Under the pieces are notes generated by a model, which made no database searches, had not been told where the DNA came from, and saw only the letters and a list, made by a program, of their open reading frames with translations. Source: Prochlorococcus sp. AG-402-B05 (GTDB lineage: Bacteria; Cyanobacteriota; Cyanobacteriia; PCC-6307; Cyanobiaceae). Taken from it: a DNA stretch of 64,000 nt. Shown piece after piece: positions 19,150 through 28,807 of the stretch (position 1 is its first letter; every line of letters begins with the position of its first letter). Both the position numbers and the translations under genes were made by a program. Location: assembly GCA_003279635.1 (NCBI GenBank), contig QCHK01000002.1:82848-146847 (forward strand), read 5' to 3'.

Positions 19150-20163
19150 ATGGCTCTAGTACAAGCTGCACCAGGAACAGTATTAATTACTGGAACAACA
19201 TCAGGAGTTGGGTTATATGCAACAAAGTCTTTGGTAGAGAGAGGTTGGAGAGTTATTACCGCAAATAGATGTTCTGTGAGAGCTGAAGCGTCTGCATCCT
19301 CAGTTGGATTGCCTACCAATAGTCCAAGACAACTTAAACATATACAAATTGATCTTGGCGACTTGGATAGTGTACGTAATGGGGCTAAAAGTCTTCTAGA
19401 AGATTTGGAAAAGCCATTGGATGCTTTGGTTTGTAATGCTGCTGTATATCTTCCTCGTTTAAAAAAACCTTTGAGATCTCCACAGGGATATGAAATATCA
19501 ATGGCAACAAATCATTTTGGGCATTTTTTATTAATTCAGATGCTATTGGAAAATCTTAGTAAGTCTTCAAGACCAGTCTGGAAGGGAAGATCTTGGGGGG
19601 TTGAATCATCTAGGGTGGTTATTTTAGGAACCGTAACTGCTAACAATAAAGAACTTGGAGGAAAAATACCAATACCTGCGCCTGCTGATCTAGGGAATCT
19701 ATCTGGTTTTGAAGAAGGTTTTTGCGACCCCATATCAATGGCTAGTGGTAAACGTTTTAAACCAGGGAAAGCCTATAAAGACAGTAAGTTATGCAATATG
19801 ATTACAACCCAAGAATTACATAGACGATTTAATTCTTCTCCAATTCTTTTTAGTTCTCTATATCCAGGATGTGTCGCTAATACCAGATTATTTAGAAACA
19901 CTCCTAAACTTTTTCAGTGGTTGTTTCCATGGTTTCAGAAATTAATAACTGGAGGTTTTGTAAGTGAAACGCTTGCTGGGGACAGGGTAGCCCAAGTTGT
20001 TTCAGACCCTCAATTTGCCATCTCTGGTGTCCATTGGAGTTGGGGAAATAGACAACGCAAAGACAGACAACAATTTTCACAAGAATTGTCTGATCGTGTG
20101 ACTGATCCCGTAACGTCTAGAAAAGTTTGGGAATTGTCTATGCGACTAGTTGGGCTGAAATAA
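19150..20163 (+). CDS. por: light-dependent protochlorophyllide oxidoreductase
   Basis: NADPH- and light-dependent reduction of protochlorophyllide to chlorophyllide (ring D double bond). It is a 337-residue SDR-fold protein. The NADPH site is [15 protein letters not shown], followed by [20 protein letters not shown] and [10 protein letters not shown]. The catalytic Tyr/Lys pair is in [10 protein letters not shown], and the POR-specific C-terminal region ends [15 protein letters not shown]. It is convergent with chlL, so both the oxygen-tolerant, light-requiring and the oxygen-sensitive, dark-operative enzymes are encoded side by side. Confidence 0.97.
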   Translation: MALVQAAPGTVLITGTTSGVGLYATKSLVERGWRVITANRCSVRAEASASSVGLPTNSPRQLKHIQIDLGDLDSVRNGAKSLLEDLEKPLDALVCNAAVYLPRLKKPLRSPQGYEISMATNHFGHFLLIQMLLENLSKSSRPVWKGRSWGVESSRVVILGTVTANNKELGGKIPIPAPADLGNLSGFEEGFCDPISMASGKRFKPGKAYKDSKLCNMITTQELHRRFNSSPILFSSLYPGCVANTRLFRNTPKLFQWLFPWFQKLITGGFVSETLAGDRVAQVVSDPQFAISGVHWSWGNRQRKDRQQFSQELSDRVTDPVTSRKVWELSMRLVGLK

Positions 20164-20179
20164 TTCTTGAACTAGGTCT

Positions 20180-22687
<2,508 letters not shown>

Positions 22688-22691
22688 TTTC

Positions 22692-24269
22692 ATGGAATTA
22701 ACTCTCTGGACATACGAAGGACCTCCTCATATTGGTGCGATGAGAATCGCTACGTCTATGAAAAAATTGCATTATGTATTGCATGCACCTCAAGGAGATA
22801 CCTACGCTGATCTTCTATTTACGATGATTGAACGCCGTGGGAGTAGACCACCTGTAACTTATACAACTTTTCAAGCTAGAGATTTAGGAGGTGATACCGC
22901 TGAACTTGTAAAAGGACATATAAAAGAAGCTGTAGATAGATTTAATCCAGAAGCTCTTTTGGTTGGTGAAAGTTGTACAGCCGAATTAATTCAAGATCAG
23001 CCTGGTTCACTCGCAAAAGGTATGGGATTTGATATCCCAATTGTCAGCCTCGAATTACCTGCATATAGCAAAAAGGAAAACTGGGGTGGATCTGAGACTT
23101 TTTATCAAATCGTAAGAAGTTTACTTAAAGATCAATCGAAAGAATCGAAACAAACGTGGCAGGAAGAAAAAAGAAGACCAAGAGTAAATCTTCTTGGCCC
23201 AACTTTGCTTGGTTTTAGATGTCGTGATGATGTTTTGGAAATACAAAAACTACTTGGTCAGTACGGGATAGACGTCAATGTTGTTGCGCCATTAGGAGCA
23301 TCACCTGCAGATATATTGCGAATCCCCAATGCTGATGTAAATGTTTGCCTTTATCCAGAAATAGCGGAATCAACTTGTATTTGGCTTGAAAGAAATTTAA
23401 ATATTCCTTTTACAACAACAGTTCCGCTTGGTGTTGGGGCTACTCAGGATTTTCTTAAAGAATTACACAAAGTGTTAGAGATGGAAATCCCTCAATCAGT
23501 AAACGAATCTAATAATTCGAAATTAACCTGGTACTCGAATTCAGTGGATTCGAATTACCTAACAGGTAAAAGAGTCTTTATTTTTGGAGACGGAACACAC
23601 GCTCTTGCTGCAGCAAGAATTGCTAATGAGGAGCTTGGTTTTAAAGTTGTAGGTCTAGGAACTTATAGTCGAGAAATGGCTAGGAAAGTTCGTCCAGCCG
23701 CTAAGGCACTTGGTTTAGAGGCATTGATAACCAATGACTACTTAGAAGTAGAAGATGCGATAAAAGAAACATCTCCAGAACTAGTCCTTGGCACACAAAT
23801 GGAGCGACATAGTGCAAAAAGACTTGGTATCCCATGCGCTGTGATCAGTACACCAATGCATGTGCAGGATGTACCTGCTCGATATAGCCCTCAAATGGGA
23901 TGGGAGGGGGCAAATGTCATTTTTGATGACTGGGTTCATCCATTAATGATGGGACTTGAGGAACATTTAATTGGAATGTTTAAGCATGACTTCGAATTTG
24001 TTGATGGCCACCAAAGTCATCTAGGACATTTAGGTGGGAAAGGAACTCAAAATACAAATAAAGAGGCTGCAAAAACAAATTTACAAGATTCAGTAATTAC
24101 AGATGGCGTTCCTATATGGACACATGAAGGTGAAAAAGAACTTTCGAAAATCCCATTTTTTGTAAGAGGTAAGGTAAGAAGAAATACAGAGAATTATGCT
24201 CGCCAAGCTGGATGTAGAGAAATCAACGAAGAAACTCTATATGACGCTAAGGCTCATTATAAAGCCTAA
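22692..24269 (+). CDS. chlB: dark-operative protochlorophyllide reductase subunit ChlB
   Basis: NifK-like partner of ChlN. It supplies the unusual aspartate ligand to the shared 4Fe-4S cluster, here D36 in [11 protein letters not shown], exactly at the family position. [25 protein letters not shown] and the C-terminal domain ([18 protein letters not shown]) are also typical. The C-terminal region in the family helps bind the substrate. The 525 residues are full length. It is convergent with a small minus-strand gene 11 nt away. Confidence 0.98.
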   Translation: MELTLWTYEGPPHIGAMRIATSMKKLHYVLHAPQGDTYADLLFTMIERRGSRPPVTYTTFQARDLGGDTAELVKGHIKEAVDRFNPEALLVGESCTAELIQDQPGSLAKGMGFDIPIVSLELPAYSKKENWGGSETFYQIVRSLLKDQSKESKQTWQEEKRRPRVNLLGPTLLGFRCRDDVLEIQKLLGQYGIDVNVVAPLGASPADILRIPNADVNVCLYPEIAESTCIWLERNLNIPFTTTVPLGVGATQDFLKELHKVLEMEIPQSVNESNNSKLTWYSNSVDSNYLTGKRVFIFGDGTHALAAARIANEELGFKVVGLGTYSREMARKVRPAAKALGLEALITNDYLEVEDAIKETSPELVLGTQMERHSAKRLGIPCAVISTPMHVQDVPARYSPQMGWEGANVIFDDWVHPLMMGLEEHLIGMFKHDFEFVDGHQSHLGHLGGKGTQNTNKEAAKTNLQDSVITDGVPIWTHEGEKELSKIPFFVRGKVRRNTENYARQAGCREINEETLYDAKAHYKA

Positions 24270-24280
24270 ATTTGGCCCTT

Positions 24281-24646
24281 CTAATTACGCCAATGAGAAC
24301 TTTCTTGGCTTGATTTGATTAATCTCCAAACATTTCTTGATAACTTCTTAGCAATGAGACCACCTCTCTCAACTTTTGAGGAGCCTGGCCTAACGCCCAA
24401 AAGTTTTGATACTTCTGTTGTGCTTAGTGGAGCACCTGTTTCTATAGCTAGAGAAGTTAGTTCAAGTCTTTGACGCAGATCATACGTATCACATTTTTCG
24501 TCTTCTTTTAACCAATTCAAGTCGGCAATACCTTTGTCAGACAATTTTTGCATAAGACCTAACGAGACTAAACCTAGCGCTTGCTCCGGATTGATTTCAG
24601 CATTTGAGTTATTGTTTTTGGGATCCTTTGGCTGAGTTGCAGACAT
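24281..24646 (-). CDS. small HTH-like hypothetical protein between chlB and csoS1D
   Basis: A 121-residue protein with no recognised family. The C-terminal half (LSTTEVSKLLGVRPGS ... RNVWRL) looks like a helix-turn-helix of the excisionase/MerR-like kind used to read DNA. The middle is acidic and helical (LRQRLELTSLAIETGAPL) and the N-terminal 20 residues are probably disordered. It is divergent from csoS1D with only 101 nt between the starts, so the two share a promoter region. A local transcription regulator is a reasonable hypothesis, not a demonstrated role. Confidence 0.65.
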   Translation of the reverse strand: MSATQPKDPKNNNSNAEINPEQALGLVSLGLMQKLSDKGIADLNWLKEDEKCDTYDLRQRLELTSLAIETGAPLSTTEVSKLLGVRPGSSKVERGGLIAKKLSRNVWRLIKSSQESSHWRN

Positions 24647-24747
24647 TCTTTCGTAAAATCAATATATCTTGAATTTATCGGCTTACAATCAGCATGCAAG
24701 TCTCAATTACTAGCTAAAAAGACAATCTTTGAGGTAGTATCTCGCGC

Positions 24748-25524
24748 ATGACGAGATTCGCCACATTTAAAAATAATGAGAGGCGACCAGGAGGAAGTCA
24801 AAGAATTACTGGTGCAGAGGTAAATAAATATCTTGTCGATGATCCAAAGAGAGTAATAACAACTGATTCTGAAAAATCGTTAGTTGCTCGTCAAGCAAGT
24901 CATGTAAAACAAATTGAATTAAGAACATATGTATTTCTAGATTCTTTGCAGCCTCAACTTGCTGCTTATATGGGTACTGCAAGTTCAGGATTTTTACCCA
25001 TACCCGGTGATGCTTGTCTTTGGATGGAGGTTTCTCCTGGAATGGCTGTGCATAGGGTTACAGATATCGCACTAAAAGCCAGCAACGTTCGATTAGGGCA
25101 AATGATCGTTGAAAGGGCATTTGGATCTCTTGCTCTTTATCACCGAGATCAAAGCACAGTACTGCATTCAGGCGATGTCGTTTTGGATGCCATAGGTAGC
25201 ACAATTGATAGGAGAACGGATCCGCAAGTTACTTGGACTGAGGTTATTCGCTCTATTACTCCGGACCATGCTGTTTTGATCAATCGACAAAATAGACGTG
25301 GCTCAATGATTCAATCTGGAATGAGTATGTTCATTCTTGAGACTGAACCAGCTGGATATGTTTTGATGGCTGCGAACGAAGCAGAGAAGGCATCAAACAT
25401 CACAATCGTTGATGTGAAAGGAGTTGGTGCTTTTGGAAGACTGACTTTGGCTGGGAAAGAGGGAGATGTTGAGGAGGCTGCGGCTGCGGCGATGAGATCT
25501 ATTGATCAAATAAATAGAAGTTAA
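24748..25524 (+). CDS. csoS1D: carboxysome shell protein CsoS1D (tandem BMC domain)
   Basis: Double-BMC shell protein. In the family three copies form a pseudohexamer, two of which stack, with a large gated pore thought to pass RuBP and 3-PGA. It has 258 residues: an N-terminal extension of about 50 residues, a first BMC domain (about 55-155, [17 protein letters not shown]) and a second (about 160-255, ending [16 protein letters not shown]). It lies upstream of the main carboxysome operon, separated from csoS1 by rdgB on the opposite strand. This arrangement is familiar in Prochlorococcus and marine Synechococcus. It is convergent with rdgB by a 4-nt overlap. Confidence 0.95.
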   Translation: MTRFATFKNNERRPGGSQRITGAEVNKYLVDDPKRVITTDSEKSLVARQASHVKQIELRTYVFLDSLQPQLAAYMGTASSGFLPIPGDACLWMEVSPGMAVHRVTDIALKASNVRLGQMIVERAFGSLALYHRDQSTVLHSGDVVLDAIGSTIDRRTDPQVTWTEVIRSITPDHAVLINRQNRRGSMIQSGMSMFILETEPAGYVLMAANEAEKASNITIVDVKGVGAFGRLTLAGKEGDVEEAAAAAMRSIDQINRS

Positions 25525-26111
25525 TTATTTTTAATTCCTATAGCTTTCAAAAGGTAAGGCGCTAATTCTCTGGCGGCTTTACCTCTACTTCCATGTTTTG
25601 ATAATTGTGCATTATTTAATTCCCCATAAGTGCAATTAGTTTCACGAACCCAAAATAATGATTCAAATTCACCATTGGGGTAAGCAGGCTTTTTTAAAAT
25701 TTCGCCCCAGCAAATTCCTATTGTATTTTGGATTATCTCTCCACTGTTAGAGCAGAGAACCATTACGCTGCAAACTTTTGCGCTTCTGTAAGGACTGTCT
25801 CCGAGAGCAGTTAGGATCTTTTCTATTTTTTTTTCATTTGTATTGGCAAGTCGTGCAGAAAAGATACCTGGAGCATTACCGAGAGAATCAATTTCAAGTC
25901 CAGAATCATCTGCAATAGTCCAACTGTTAGTTAATGCCGCTGCTGCTTTTGCTTTCAATATGGCATTCTCCAGATATGTTTTTCCGGTTTCTTCAACATC
26001 TAAAGAACTAGGTTGTTTTTTAACTTCAATTGGTAGCGGCCCAAGCATTGCCTCTATCTCAGCAACCTTCTTGGGATTACCACTAGCAATGGTTATTAGT
26101 GGTTTTTTCAA
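25521..26111 (-). CDS. rdgB: non-canonical purine NTP pyrophosphatase (RdgB/HAM1)
   Basis: House-cleaning enzyme that hydrolyses ITP, dITP and XTP to monophosphates so they are not built into nucleic acids. The 196 residues contain [37 protein letters not shown], the metal/substrate motif [19 protein letters not shown], and [15 protein letters not shown] near the end. TTG is the apparent start. It is the only gene of the carboxysome region read on the minus strand. It sits between csoS1D and csoS1, so its promoter is next to or inside the csoS1 control region. Confidence 0.95.
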   Translation of the reverse strand: MKKPLITIASGNPKKVAEIEAMLGPLPIEVKKQPSSLDVEETGKTYLENAILKAKAAAALTNSWTIADDSGLEIDSLGNAPGIFSARLANTNEKKIEKILTALGDSPYRSAKVCSVMVLCSNSGEIIQNTIGICWGEILKKPAYPNGEFESLFWVRETNCTYGELNNAQLSKHGSRGKAARELAPYLLKAIGIKNN

Positions 26112-26206
26112 ATCGAATAATTTAACTAGTCTTATATAGTCTTACAAGAAGAAGTCAAAAACAATAGTCGTTGAATTTTTTAGATGGTTTTGAGACAGTT
26201 TTTGGG

Positions 26207-26222
26207 TGAACATTCCAACCCT
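26207..26222. repeat. 16-nt direct repeat, copy 1 (csoS1 leader)
   Basis: TGAACATTCCAACCCT. It differs at one base from the copy at 26438-26453 and lies between the GAGACAG and CTGTCTC arms of a potential stem. Confidence 0.7.
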
Positions 26223-26343
26223 GACATAACCAGGAAGCTGTCTCGTGAGTAAAAATAACTACATGAACTTGTTTACGCAATGCAATATGAGTATGTCCTG
26301 ACGATTGATCGAACAGTGTTACTCAACTGTCGTAGCAAGGGTG

Positions 26344-26358
26344 ATAAGCTCAGCTTAT
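26344..26358. promoter_or_regulatory. 15-nt palindrome, candidate operator
   Basis: ATAAGCT and AGCTTAT are perfect inverted arms around a single C. Outer T/A pairs extend it after one mismatch. It lies 110 nt upstream of csoS1. Confidence 0.5.
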
Positions 26359-26437
26359 GAGTAGGGCTAGAAACTGTAATCAGAGCTATTAGAAAATCCC
26401 CTTGACTAATTGCTCTTTGGCGGGCCATTGTCCCTCC

Positions 26438-26453
26438 TGAACATTCCATCCCT
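26438..26453. repeat. 16-nt direct repeat, copy 2 (next to csoS1 start)
   Basis: TGAACATTCCATCCCT. It ends 15 nt before the csoS1 ATG, where a ribosome would bind, and matches the copy at 26207 at 15 of 16 positions. Confidence 0.7.
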
Positions 26454-26468
26454 TTACAGAAATAGGAC

Positions 26469-26780
26469 ATGGCTAGCGAAACAATGGGTATTGCTCTCGG
26501 CATGATCGAGACACGCGGATTAGTACCAGCTATTGAAGCTGCTGACGCTATGACCAAGGCAGCAGAAGTGCGCTTGATTGGTCGTGAGTTTGTTGGTGGT
26601 GGTTACGTAACAGTTTTGGTTCGAGGAGAAACTGGTGCTGTAAACGCAGCAGTTCGTGCAGGCGCAGACGCTTGTGAGCGTGTAGGTGACGGACTCGTTG
26701 CAGCGCACATTATTGCTCGTCCTCATCGTGAAGTTGAGCCAGCTTTGGGCAACGGTAACTTCTTAGGTCAGAAGGACTGA
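26469..26780 (+). CDS. csoS1: major alpha-carboxysome shell protein CsoS1 (BMC hexamer)
   Basis: The main facet protein, 103 residues with a single BMC domain forming hexamers with a small central pore. The sequence is the classic IALGMIETRGLVPAIEAAD, then VGGGYVTVLVRGETGAV, RAGADACERVG and AAHIIARPH. It opens the operon csoS1-rbcL-rbcS-csoS2-csoSCA-csoS4A-csoS4B-csoS1E. A weak hairpin follows its stop codon. An open frame on the opposite strand across this gene is only a mirror of its biased codon use. Confidence 0.98.
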   Translation: MASETMGIALGMIETRGLVPAIEAADAMTKAAEVRLIGREFVGGGYVTVLVRGETGAVNAAVRAGADACERVGDGLVAAHIIARPHREVEPALGNGNFLGQKD

Positions 26781-26789
26781 TTTTTGACT

Positions 26790-26811
26790 AAGTCCTAAGA
26801 GGAGAGGACTT
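26790..26811 (+). terminator. weak hairpin between csoS1 and rbcL
   Basis: AAGTCCT and AGGACTT form a 7-bp stem with an 8-nt loop, followed only by TTTC. It may be a partial terminator or a processing/stability element separating csoS1 from rbcL. It is not a full terminator because rbcL follows in the same operon. Confidence 0.45.
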
Positions 26812-26853
26812 TTCAAATTTTCAACCTTCTAAACTAATTAACAGGAGCTATCA

Positions 26854-28266
26854 ATGGCTAAAAAGTATGATGCTGGAGTTAAGGAGTATAGAGATACTTA
26901 CTTCACTCCTGATTACGTCCCCCTAGATACTGATCTACTTGCATGTTTTAAATGCACAGGTCAGGAAGGTGTACCTAAGGAAGAAGTTGCAGCAGCTGTT
27001 GCGGCTGAATCATCTACAGGTACATGGTCAACAGTTTGGTCAGAATTACTTGTAGATCTTGAATTCTACAAAGGCCGCTGTTACCGCATTGAAGATGTCC
27101 CTGGTGACAAGGATGCCTTCTATGCATTTATTGCTTATCCCTTAGATCTTTTTGAAGAAGGATCTATAACTAACGTTTTGACATCACTTGTTGGAAACGT
27201 TTTTGGTTTTAAAGCCTTGCGTCATCTTCGACTTGAAGATATTCGCTTCCCAATGGCATTTATTAAAACCTGCGGCGGACCACCTAGTGGAATCGTAGTT
27301 GAACGTGATCGTCTTAATAAATACGGTCGTCCATTACTTGGTTGTACTATTAAGCCAAAACTTGGTCTTTCTGGTAAAAACTACGGTCGTGTTGTTTACG
27401 AATGCCTTCGTGGTGGTCTTGATCTAACTAAAGATGATGAGAATATCAATTCTCAGCCATTCCAGCGTTGGAGAGAGCGTTTTGAATTTGTTGCTGAAGC
27501 TGTAAAGCTAGCTCAACAGGAAACTGGTGAAGTCAAAGGTCACTACCTGAATTGCACAGCAACTACTCCTGAAGAGATGTATAAGCGTGCTGAGTTCGCT
27601 AAAGAACTTGACATGCCAATCATCATGCATGACTACATAACTGGTGGTTTTACTGCTAATACAGGTCTTGCTAATTGGTGCCGTGAAAATGGCATGCTTC
27701 TTCATATTCACCGTGCTATGCATGCGGTTATCGACCGTCATCCTCAGCATGGTATCCACTTCAGAGTTCTTGCTAAGTGTTTGCGTCTATCTGGCGGAGA
27801 TCAACTTCATACCGGAACAGTTGTTGGAAAACTAGAAGGAGATCGTCAAACAACTCTTGGTTATATCGATAACCTACGTGAATCCTTTGTTCCTGAAGAC
27901 CGTACTCGCGGTAACTTCTTTGATCAAGATTGGGGTTCTATGCCTGGTGTATTTGCTGTGGCATCTGGTGGTATTCATGTTTGGCATATGCCAGCATTGC
28001 TTGCAATCTTTGGAGATGATTCATGTCTCCAATTTGGAGGTGGTACCCATGGACACCCTTGGGGATCAGCTGCTGGTGCAGCTGCTAACCGAGTAGCTCT
28101 AGAGGCATGTGTGAAAGCGCGTAATGCAGGTAGAGAAATCGAAAAAGAAAGTCGCGATATCCTTCTAGAAGCCGCAAAGCATAGCCCTGAGTTGGCAATT
28201 GCTCTTGAGACATGGAAGGAGATTAAGTTCGAATTCGATACAGTCGATAAACTCGACGTTCAGTAG
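26854..28266 (+). CDS. rbcL: RuBisCO large subunit, form IA
   Basis: Catalytic subunit of ribulose-1,5-bisphosphate carboxylase/oxygenase, 470 residues. The active-site set is visible: [15 protein letters not shown] (K167, general base), [17 protein letters not shown] (K193, the carbamylated lysine, with D195 and E196), [12 protein letters not shown], and the mobile loop GKLEGDRQ. The form IA type (proteobacterial-like, carried with alpha-carboxysomes) follows from the N-terminus [17 protein letters not shown] and the cso neighbours. A good Shine-Dalgarno (AGGAG) precedes the ATG. The protein is packed in the carboxysome by CsoS2. Confidence 0.99.
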   Translation: MAKKYDAGVKEYRDTYFTPDYVPLDTDLLACFKCTGQEGVPKEEVAAAVAAESSTGTWSTVWSELLVDLEFYKGRCYRIEDVPGDKDAFYAFIAYPLDLFEEGSITNVLTSLVGNVFGFKALRHLRLEDIRFPMAFIKTCGGPPSGIVVERDRLNKYGRPLLGCTIKPKLGLSGKNYGRVVYECLRGGLDLTKDDENINSQPFQRWRERFEFVAEAVKLAQQETGEVKGHYLNCTATTPEEMYKRAEFAKELDMPIIMHDYITGGFTANTGLANWCRENGMLLHIHRAMHAVIDRHPQHGIHFRVLAKCLRLSGGDQLHTGTVVGKLEGDRQTTLGYIDNLRESFVPEDRTRGNFFDQDWGSMPGVFAVASGGIHVWHMPALLAIFGDDSCLQFGGGTHGHPWGSAAGAAANRVALEACVKARNAGREIEKESRDILLEAAKHSPELAIALETWKEIKFEFDTVDKLDVQ

Positions 28267-28318
28267 AAAAGATATAGAGGTGACATTATAAGTTGCCTCT
28301 AACTTTCTTAAATTCACT

Positions 28319-28338
28319 AGTCGATAACTAAATCGACT
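28319..28338 (+). other. hairpin in the rbcL-rbcS spacer
   Basis: AGTCGAT / ATCGACT is a perfect 7-bp stem with a 6-nt loop. A second weaker stem (TAGAGG/CCTCTA, 28275-28301) precedes it. Neither has a T tract, so RNA processing or stability is more likely than termination. Confidence 0.45.
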
Positions 28339-28366
28339 TTCACTCATTAACTAACTTAAGTTCACC

Positions 28367-28708
28367 ATGCCTTTCCAGAGCACAGTAGGTGACTATCAAA
28401 CAGTCGCCACCCTGGAAACATTCGGCTTCTTACCGCCGATGACCCAGGACGAAATCTACGATCAAATCGCTTATATCATTGCTCAGGGTTGGAGCCCAGT
28501 TATTGAGCATGTTCAGCCAAGTGGTTCAATGCAGACTTATTGGTCTTATTGGAAGTTACCTTTCTTTGGCGAGAAAGATTTAAATTTGGTTGTTAGCGAG
28601 TTAGAAGCTTGCCATAGAGCATATCCTGACCATCACGTTCGTATCGTTGGATATGACGCGTATACACAAAGTCAAGGTACTTGCTTTGTAGTTTTCCAAG
28701 GCCGCTAG
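28367..28708 (+). CDS. rbcS: RuBisCO small subunit
   Basis: Small subunit of form IA RuBisCO, 113 residues. Family sequence includes TLETFGFLPPMTQDEIYDQIAYII, the segment SYWKLPFFGEKDLN, and VRIVGYDAYTQSQG. It caps the L8 core to give L8S8 and contributes to the CsoS2 N-repeat binding site, which spans L and S subunits. It is 100 nt after rbcL and followed by a hairpin before csoS2. Confidence 0.98.
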   Translation: MPFQSTVGDYQTVATLETFGFLPPMTQDEIYDQIAYIIAQGWSPVIEHVQPSGSMQTYWSYWKLPFFGEKDLNLVVSELEACHRAYPDHHVRIVGYDAYTQSQGTCFVVFQGR

Positions 28709-28727
28709 ATTAGTAGTCTTTTATAAA

Positions 28728-28753
28728 TTAGCCTCAAAATTTTTTGGGGCTAA
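28728..28753 (+). terminator. attenuating hairpin between rbcS and csoS2
   Basis: TTAGCCTCAA / TTGGGGCTAA makes a 10-bp stem (one G-T pair) with loop AATTTT. Only a weak T-rich stretch (TAATTCTTT) follows. It is a plausible partial terminator that keeps csoS2 and downstream shell genes below rbcLS. Confidence 0.55.
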
Positions 28754-28807
28754 TAATTCTTTAGAGAATTTAAAATTATTTTTTTGTAACCTCTCCATTG
28801 GGTTGAT

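Larger units (their letters stand above)
26112..26468. promoter_or_regulatory. control region upstream of the csoS1-rbcL operon
   Basis: This 357-nt divergent spacer between rdgB and csoS1 has no credible gene. It contains several ordered elements: GAGACAG/CTGTCTC arms at 26192-26198 and 26238-26244 that could close a stem, a near-identical 16-nt repeat at 26207 and 26438, and a 7+1+7 palindrome at 26344-26358. No strong Shine-Dalgarno is seen before the csoS1 ATG. The operon promoter, and probably a long 5' leader, must lie here. LysR-type regulators (CbbR/CcmR) are the usual candidates, but I cannot assign a binding site. Confidence 0.6.

Noticed and set aside
26273..26557. 94-residue open frame antisense to csoS1 and its leader
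   Set aside because: It mirrors the strongly biased csoS1 codons and has no initiation signal or family resemblance; similar mirrors lie over csoS1E and rbcL.
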